This document shows, in pieces, positions 15,184-19,341 of a stretch of 19,341 bases of DNA. The translations under genes and the position numbers were made by a program. Each line of letters opens with the position of its first letter. Within the stretch, counting starts at the first letter, position 1. Source of the DNA: Lachnospiraceae bacterium (lineage in GTDB: Bacteria; Bacillota; Clostridia; Lachnospirales; Lachnospiraceae); NCBI GenBank assembly GCA_024684155.1, contig JAIKXK010000258.1, forward strand, positions 1-19,341, read 5' to 3'. The notes beneath the pieces are model-generated. The model was not told where the DNA came from and ran no database searches. It saw only the letters and a program-made list of their open reading frames with translations.

Positions 15184-15564
15184 TTATAATGCAAAGTTTT
15201 CTGCACCACGTACCTGTGTGGATTCCTGCTCTCCATTTTCTCCAACGAAAAACTGGTACTGCTGGATTGCCTGATCTTTTCTCATATCTGAAATAGCCTT
15301 TTCTACATCTAAAGTACGAAGATCGCTATTATCTGACTTTATTTCAAAATCTTCTGTAGGACGATATTGATCAGCATAGTCGTAACTTCCGAAGGTCTGT
15401 TTGCTTCTGGCTTCTTTTAAAGCTTCTTCAGAGACCTGTGCAACCTGCTGTTCCTCCTTCACTTCTTCAGTTTTAGGAGTTTCATCCACACGGTTATTAT
15501 GAACGCTTGAAACGTTATTTACATTATAGAAACCTGAATAAGGTCTGATTCCTGAAATATTCAT
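15184..15564 (-). CDS. Unknown protein under a sigma-28-like promoter
   Basis: No family is recognised. From ATG at 15564 it has about 126 aa: MNISGIRPYSGFYNVNN at the N terminus, a low-complexity Glu/Lys/Gln middle (TEEVKEEQQVAQVSEEA), and a C-terminal amphipathic segment LDVEKAISDMRKDQAIQQYQ. There is no signal peptide or membrane helix. A GTG 21 bp earlier keeps the frame but has no ribosome site; AAAGGG lies 12 nt before the ATG. Its upstream region holds a close match to the flagellar sigma-28 promoter, so a role in motility or flagellar assembly is the best inference. The N terminus is faintly FlgM-like but the expected sigma-binding C-terminal pattern is absent. The gene ends in its own terminator. 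Confidence 0.7.
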   Translation of the reverse strand: MNISGIRPYSGFYNVNNVSSVHNNRVDETPKTEEVKEEQQVAQVSEEALKEARSKQTFGSYDYADQYRPTEDFEIKSDNSDLRTLDVEKAISDMRKDQAIQQYQFFVGENGEQESTQVRGAENFAL

Positions 15565-15619
15565 AACTTTTGAAATCCCTTTCACTAAATGGTAAGCGCC
15601 ATATTTCCTTTCACAGTAT

Positions 15620-15646
15620 ATATCGTCTACCGGTGTGAAAACTTAA
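15620..15646 (-). promoter_or_regulatory. Sigma-28 (SigD/FliA)-like promoter
   Basis: On the minus strand TTAAGTTT (15639-15646) and GACGATAT (15620-15627) are separated by exactly 11 bp. The sigma-28 consensus is TAAAGTTT-N11-GCCGATAA, so 7 of 8 and 6 of 8 bases match with the right spacing. A sigma-A reading of the same segment has poor spacing (13, 15 or 20 bp). Confidence 0.6.
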
Positions 15647-15669
15647 CCCTAAAATAATATTTTTATTAA

Positions 15670-16122
15670 TTATTTGTTCAACATCTTATTTAACTCATCT
15701 AAGAATGTTTCCACATCCTTAAACTCACGATATACAGAAGCAAAACGTACATAAGCAACTGCGTCCACGTCTTTGATCTTCTCCATAACGATTTCGCCAA
15801 TGCGATCAGACTTGATTTCTTTTTCTTCAGAAGCAAAGATTTCTGCCTCTACTTCATCTACAATCTTGTTTACAGTATCTCTTGAAACCGGACGTTTATG
15901 GCATGCACGCCAAATACCGCCTTCAATTTTAGATCTTTCATACTGTTCGCGAACATTGTCCTTTTTTATAACAATAAGTGGAATAGTCTCTACTTTTTCA
16001 TAAGTAGTAAATCTTTTTCCACAGTCATCACACATTCTACGACGACGAATTGAATTGTTGTCGTCTGCCGGTCTTGAATCAATTACGCGAGTATTATCGC
16101 TTCCGCAAAATGGACATCTCAT
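15670..16122 (-). CDS. nrdR: Transcriptional repressor NrdR
   Basis: NrdR represses ribonucleotide reductase genes in response to ATP/dATP levels. The 150-aa protein has the N-terminal zinc ribbon (CPFC at 3-6, CDDC at 31-34), the linker RRRMCDDCGKRFTTYE and the ATP-cone (about 48-138) with VIKKDNVREQYERSKIEGGI. GGAGGAGTAATC precedes the ATG. It has its own promoter and a 164-bp gap from ychF. A clear pair of NrdR boxes was not identified here. Confidence 0.97.
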   Translation of the reverse strand: MRCPFCGSDNTRVIDSRPADDNNSIRRRRMCDDCGKRFTTYEKVETIPLIVIKKDNVREQYERSKIEGGIWRACHKRPVSRDTVNKIVDEVEAEIFASEEKEIKSDRIGEIVMEKIKDVDAVAYVRFASVYREFKDVETFLDELNKMLNK

Positions 16123-16180
16123 GATTACTCCTCCATATCCCCAAAATAATGCGTTGTATATTTTTACAAGTACAATATTT

Positions 16181-16209
16181 AGTATAAACGAGTTTCAACA
16201 ACAAATCAA
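16181..16209 (-). promoter_or_regulatory. Promoter for nrdR
   Basis: On the minus strand TTGATT (16204-16209) and TATACT (16181-16186) are 17 bp apart. The leader is about 50 nt. The rest of the ychF-nrdR gap is AT-rich with no further clear signal. Confidence 0.6.
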
Positions 16210-16286
16210 GAAGGTTTTTATGCGAAAAATCTCCCTCAAATGCCCTTTTTTGCAAGGTTTTTTCATAAAAGACTCTACAAAGGTTT

Positions 16287-17390
16287 TTATACGTTGAAAC
16301 GGAATAGAATTACATCCCCATCCTGAACAACGTAATCTTTACCTTCCATACCAACAATACCCTTTTCTTTTGCTGCAGAAAGGGAACCACAATCCAAAAG
16401 ATCCTGGTAATTTACGACTTCTGCTTTAATAAATCCACGTTCAAAATCTGTATGAATCTTTCCTGCTGCCTGTGGTGCCTTTGTTCCCTTTGTAATAGTC
16501 CATGCACGACACTCATCTTCACCGGCTGTTAAGAAACTCATAAGTCCAAGAAGTGAATAACTAGCTGCAATTAACTTATCAAGTCCTGATGACTCTACTC
16601 CTAAATCTTCTAAGAAAACTTTCTTTTCTTCATCATCTAACTCAGAAAGTTCCTGCTCCATCTCCGCACAAACAACAAACACTTCTGAATTTTCATTCTT
16701 GGCAAGTTCTCTAACTGCTGCCACGTTTTCATTATTTGCACCATCATCTGCCATATCATCTTCTGCTACATTTGCTGCATAGATTACAGGCTTTGCAGTT
16801 AAAAGATTGTAAGAGTCAAACCAAATCTGCTCATCCTCATCTGTTTCAGAAAGTTCAAAGTTCTTTGCCATCTTTCCCTCTTCCATATGAGCCTTTAAGC
16901 GATCGATTAAATCAACTTCCTTTGCCAAAGTCTTATCCATCTTTGACTGTCTGTAAATCTTTTGATAACGACGATCAATAATTTCCAAATCAGAGAATAA
17001 TAACTCTAAATTAATAGTTTCAATATCTCTTGCTGGATTAATGTTTCCATCTACGTGAACAACATTTCCATCTTCAAAGCAACGAACTACATGAACGATA
17101 GCATCTACCTCACGGATGTTTGCCAAAAACTGGTTTCCAAGTCCTTCACCCTTTGATGCGCCCTTTACAAGTCCTGCAATATCAACGAACTCGATGGTAG
17201 CTGGTGTTACCTTCTTTGTATGATAAAGTTCTCCAAGTTTTTCCAAACGCTCATCCGGGACTGCAACCACACCTACGTTAGGATCAATTGTTGCAAATGG
17301 ATAGTTTGCAGCCAAAGCTCCTGCCTTTGTAAGTGAATTAAATAAAGTTGATTTTCCTACGTTTGGTAAACCTACGATTCCGAGTTGCAT
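16287..17390 (-). CDS. ychF: Redox/ribosome-associated GTPase-ATPase YchF
   Basis: YchF is a universally conserved Obg-like P-loop protein that hydrolyses ATP better than GTP and associates with ribosomes. The G1 loop GLPNVGKST stands near the start; G3 is DIAGLVKGAS, and the G4 motif is the family's NVAE in place of NKxD. The TGS-like C-terminal domain ends GDVILFRFNV. ATG at 17390 (367 aa, normal length, GGAG 9 nt upstream) is preferred to the in-frame ATG at 17414, which would add eight residues and has its ribosome site too close. A mobile element is inserted directly upstream, possibly separating ychF from its native upstream DNA. Confidence 0.96.
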   Translation of the reverse strand: MQLGIVGLPNVGKSTLFNSLTKAGALAANYPFATIDPNVGVVAVPDERLEKLGELYHTKKVTPATIEFVDIAGLVKGASKGEGLGNQFLANIREVDAIVHVVRCFEDGNVVHVDGNINPARDIETINLELLFSDLEIIDRRYQKIYRQSKMDKTLAKEVDLIDRLKAHMEEGKMAKNFELSETDEDEQIWFDSYNLLTAKPVIYAANVAEDDMADDGANNENVAAVRELAKNENSEVFVVCAEMEQELSELDDEEKKVFLEDLGVESSGLDKLIAASYSLLGLMSFLTAGEDECRAWTITKGTKAPQAAGKIHTDFERGFIKAEVVNYQDLLDCGSLSAAKEKGIVGMEGKDYVVQDGDVILFRFNV

Positions 17391-17471
17391 AATATCTATC
17401 TCCATTTCTTTCATATCCCTTTATTCTTGCGCTTTGTGAGACTTTTTAACTTCCAATTTTGGATAATCTAC

Positions 17472-17493
17472 ACATTTTTTACACAAAAAATGT
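17472..17493. other. Candidate attachment junction of the integrated element
   Basis: A 9-bp inverted repeat, ACATTTTTT and AAAAAATGT, flanks ACAC. It sits between the integrase stop codon and ychF, the position where att sites of int-proximal element ends lie. T-run/short spacer/A-run sites are typical targets of Tn916-like elements. Only one end is visible, so no direct repeat can be confirmed. It could instead be a weak hairpin ending the integrase transcript. Confidence 0.35.
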
Positions 17494-17517
17494 TTCGGGA
17501 TGTATTTCTATAAATTT

Positions 17518-18660
17518 CTATACTATATCTTTAAAGCATTCTTGAAAAGCAGCCTCAAATTTTTGATGCTCCTTTTTCTTTTCCTCTTCCGTATTATGCA
17601 CATATAAATCCATTGTGGTTGATATATGCGCATGCCCTAAAATTTCTTGTAGCGTCTTAGGTCGCATTCCAGCCTCTATACATCTGGTCGCATAGGTGTG
17701 TCTTAGTGAATGCATCGATATTTTCTTTATCTTTGCCTTCTTGCATATCTTTTCCAGCGTCGTATCATAAGCAGTATTCTTTGTAGGTCTTCCTTTTCGA
17801 TTTAGAAACACGAACGCTTCCCACCGTTTTTCCTTCACATAACGAAACTCACGATTGTCATATCGCTGCTTTAACAAGTTATAAGCAACCTCTGTCATCG
17901 GAATACTCCGATGTCCGGATTTTGATTTTGGTGGTCCAATACGAAAGTCCTGCTCACCATATCGAAATTCCATGGTACGATTCACAGTGATTTGACGATT
18001 ATCAAAATCTATATCCTGCCACTGCAATCCCATAACTTCGCCCATACGCATTCCGGTCTGTAATATCAACAGATACTGTCCAAAATTTGAACAATCTTTT
18101 GCCGCCTCCATAAACTTTATTTGTTCTTCCACTGTTAGGAACCGAACATTCTTCTCGATTTCCTTTGGCACTCGAACCATCTTGTTCATTGGAGAACGCG
18201 ATATTACTTCGTTGATAAACGCGTAATAGAACATGCTTTGCATTGTAATACGTGTTCGTTCAATCGTGGAACCTGCATAAGAATCCATCATACGATTCAG
18301 TACTTGTTGGCAATGTGCAGTTTTTACATCGCTTATCTGCATCTTCCCTATCACCGGACCTATATTCTGTTGATACCGCTCACGATAATTCCTTACCGTA
18401 TTGTATCGGACGGTCGGTGTTTTAATGTTCTCAATCCAGTACTGAAACCACTGATCTACTGTCATGAATCCGGTTGTCATGCTGTCAAGATAGTTTACAC
18501 GAAGTTTTTCTTTATCCAACCAACGCTTGGCTTCCTGCGGATTATGAAAGTATTTCTCATGCTTTTTACCTGTACGATCTGTAAATCTGGCTGTGTATAA
18601 ACCATCCTTTCTCTGGCAAACACCTTTTGCAAGTTTTCGGCCAGTTAAACTTTTTCCCAT
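17518..18660 (-). CDS. int: Tyrosine recombinase (integrase), Tn916-like
   Basis: The 380-aa integrase has an N-terminal arm-binding AP2-like domain (about 10-58, QRKDGLYTARFTDRTGKK), a SAM-like core-binding domain (about 65-155) and a catalytic domain (about 170-365). Catalytic residues are Arg205 (TGMRMGE), a Lys at 245 or 247, His317 and Arg320 in HSLRHTYATR, His343 in LGHAH and Tyr353 in DLYVH. All are intact, so it should be active. GGAGG is present but about 13 nt before the ATG, a long spacing that may lower translation; stop codon TAG blocks a longer start. The excisionase gene lies 94 bp upstream on the same strand. It drives integration and, with Xis, excision of the element. Confidence 0.93.
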   Translation of the reverse strand: MGKSLTGRKLAKGVCQRKDGLYTARFTDRTGKKHEKYFHNPQEAKRWLDKEKLRVNYLDSMTTGFMTVDQWFQYWIENIKTPTVRYNTVRNYRERYQQNIGPVIGKMQISDVKTAHCQQVLNRMMDSYAGSTIERTRITMQSMFYYAFINEVISRSPMNKMVRVPKEIEKNVRFLTVEEQIKFMEAAKDCSNFGQYLLILQTGMRMGEVMGLQWQDIDFDNRQITVNRTMEFRYGEQDFRIGPPKSKSGHRSIPMTEVAYNLLKQRYDNREFRYVKEKRWEAFVFLNRKGRPTKNTAYDTTLEKICKKAKIKKISMHSLRHTYATRCIEAGMRPKTLQEILGHAHISTTMDLYVHNTEEEKKKEHQKFEAAFQECFKDIV

Positions 18661-18754
18661 GTTCTTCTATAGACCTCCTTTCTTATTGAAAGTCAGTCCA
18701 TACCTAAACCTTACAAATTCTACCATATTCTCGCCCTTTGTTCAATAAAACTAC

Positions 18755-18964
18755 CTATATCACGACCTTATTCTCTAAATAGTTTTCAAGTTTCTGTCGT
18801 TTCACCAGGCGTTTTCTTCCAACATATATAACAAACGGACACATAGGTTCATTTAGCATCAATTCTATCTTGTTAATGCCTATGTTTGTATAAAGTGCTG
18901 CTTCCTTGATGGTTAATAAATACTTATTCTCAATTGGTACATTTATCTCTTTCCTAGCTTCCAT
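18755..18964 (-). CDS. xis: Excisionase (Tn916 Xis-like)
   Basis: This small winged-helix DNA-binding protein bends element-end DNA and biases the integrase towards excision. From ATG at 18964 it is 69 aa. It reads IENKYLLTIKEAALYTNIGINKI then FVIYVGRKRLVKRQKLENYL, the same order as Tn916 Xis (TIEEASKYFRIGENKL ... NGNRIQIKRKQFE). A TTG four codons earlier would place AGGAG against the start codon, so ATG with GAGGGA upstream is favoured. Its position directly before int is normal for such elements. Confidence 0.85.
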   Translation of the reverse strand: MEARKEINVPIENKYLLTIKEAALYTNIGINKIELMLNEPMCPFVIYVGRKRLVKRQKLENYLENKVVI

Positions 18965-19011
18965 ATCTTCCCTCAACTCCTAATACATTATGAAATTTTT
19001 ACTGTCACACG

Positions 19012-19023
19012 ATAGATATCTAT
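19012..19023. promoter_or_regulatory. 12-bp palindrome upstream of xis
   Basis: ATAGATATCTAT is a perfect palindrome 48 bp before the xis start codon, next to an AT-rich stretch. It could be an operator for the nearby Xre-type regulator; this is inference from position only. Confidence 0.35.
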
Positions 19024-19028
19024 AAAAT

Positions 19029-19141
19029 AGACGGCGCAGTTCCTACACCCGGTGCGTCTGACATTTGCTGTGCAAAAATTAAGTGACTGGTATTCTAATC
19101 CATAAATCAAAATATCAGTCACATCATGTATCAAGCCGTCT
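19029..19141. other. Structured region between xre and xis
   Basis: AGACGGC (19029-19035) and GCCGTCT (19135-19141) form an outer 7-bp pair. Inside lies a hairpin with 12-bp arms and one mismatch (GTGACTGgTATT, 19083-19094, with AATATcAGTCAC, ending 19122). On the minus strand the outer stem is followed by ATTTTAT. It may be an attenuator or terminator for the xre gene, or part of the element's control region. The gap from 18965 to 19180 holds no gene that I can support. Confidence 0.45.
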
Positions 19142-19180
19142 CTCAATATTTAGTTATCAAAGTACAAAGCTGCGCATCAA

Positions 19181-19341
19181 CTATTTATTTCTATCCATTC
19201 CGACCAAATAATCTAAACTAACGTCATACAATATCGCCAAATCAATAGCTATATGAAGCGGTATTTCTATTACACCCGATTCATATCTTTGATACTGTTG
19301 TTGTTTGATACCCAAATAGTGAGCAACATATTCTTGTTTAA
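19181..19341 (-). CDS. Xre-family helix-turn-helix regulator, C-terminal part
   Basis: The reading frame runs off the window edge; the last 52 residues are visible. They read KQEYVAHYLGIKQQQYQRYESG followed by IPLHIAIDLAILYDVSLDYLVGMD and stop. This is the second half of a Cro/C1-type HTH (turn and recognition helix in YLGIKQQQYQRYESG) with the usual ALAxxYxVSxDYLLG ending. It is probably a short single-domain repressor controlling excision or transfer genes of the element. The start codon and first helix lie outside the window. Confidence 0.88.
   Translation of the reverse strand, partial: KQEYVAHYLGIKQQQYQRYESGVIEIPLHIAIDLAILYDVSLDYLVGMDRNK

Noticed and set aside
15184..15564. Anti-sigma factor FlgM identity for the unknown gene
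   Set aside because: The N terminus and promoter are suggestive, but the C-terminal sigma-binding pattern of FlgM is not visible.
16237..16267. Terminator-like CCTTTTTTGCAAGG with following T-run on the plus strand
   Set aside because: The stem is only four base pairs and no plus-strand gene ends there.
16123..16286. NrdR-box pair for self-regulation
   Set aside because: AT-rich segments such as ACTAAATATTGTA look faintly similar, but no two properly spaced boxes could be aligned.
16736..16981. 81-codon plus-strand frame rich in His and Leu inside ychF
   Set aside because: It is the antisense shadow of a strongly conserved gene. The same holds for the frames opposite proA, rpiB, nrdR, the integrase and the EAL gene.

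Overview
The window looks like chromosomal DNA of a low-GC, Gram-positive anaerobe, most likely a Lachnospiraceae-type Clostridium relative. The evidence is AT-rich codon use, GGAGG-type ribosome binding sites ahead of most genes, sigma-A-like promoters, several c-di-GMP proteins, NrdR, and an apparent flagellar (sigma-28-type) promoter. This is inferred from protein character and not from a database match. No rRNA, tRNA or CRISPR array was seen.

Left part (1-2540): an AraC-family regulator is followed 15 nt later by a lipoprotein FAD:protein FMN transferase (ApbE), from a promoter that overlaps an inverted repeat. Past apbE lies a roughly 177-bp, nearly full-length palindrome that no gene explains. 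Region 2547-7518 (minus strand) is one tightly packed run read as: membrane diguanylate cyclase with a C-terminal receiver domain, purine nucleoside phosphorylase, MTA/SAH-deaminase-like amidohydrolase, metallo-beta-lactamase-fold hydrolase, and a small SpoT/MESH1-like HD hydrolase. The run joins purine salvage to two nucleotide-signal enzymes.

Middle (7648-13063): a CLC antiporter resembling the fluoride-exporting branch runs tail-to-tail (20-nt overlap) into a minimal Ser/Thr kinase. Then come an unrecognised 96-aa protein with its own promoter and terminator, and a minus-strand pair: a c-di-GMP phosphodiesterase (PAS, degenerate GGDEF, intact EAL) followed 10 nt later by proA.

Right part (13068-17390, all minus): housekeeping genes yqeG, rpiB, efp plus a small acidic protein; nrdR; a short unknown gene preceded by a good sigma-28-like promoter; and the GTPase gene ychF. 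Several promoters and two strong terminators can be placed.

Far right (about 17470-19341): the edge of an integrated element, read as a truncated Xre-type regulator, a Tn916-like excisionase and a tyrosine integrase. The integrase gene ends about 25 bp from a T6-ACAC-A6 hairpin beside ychF, which resembles the AT-rich targets of Tn916-like elements and may be the attachment junction. The rest of the element lies beyond the window.
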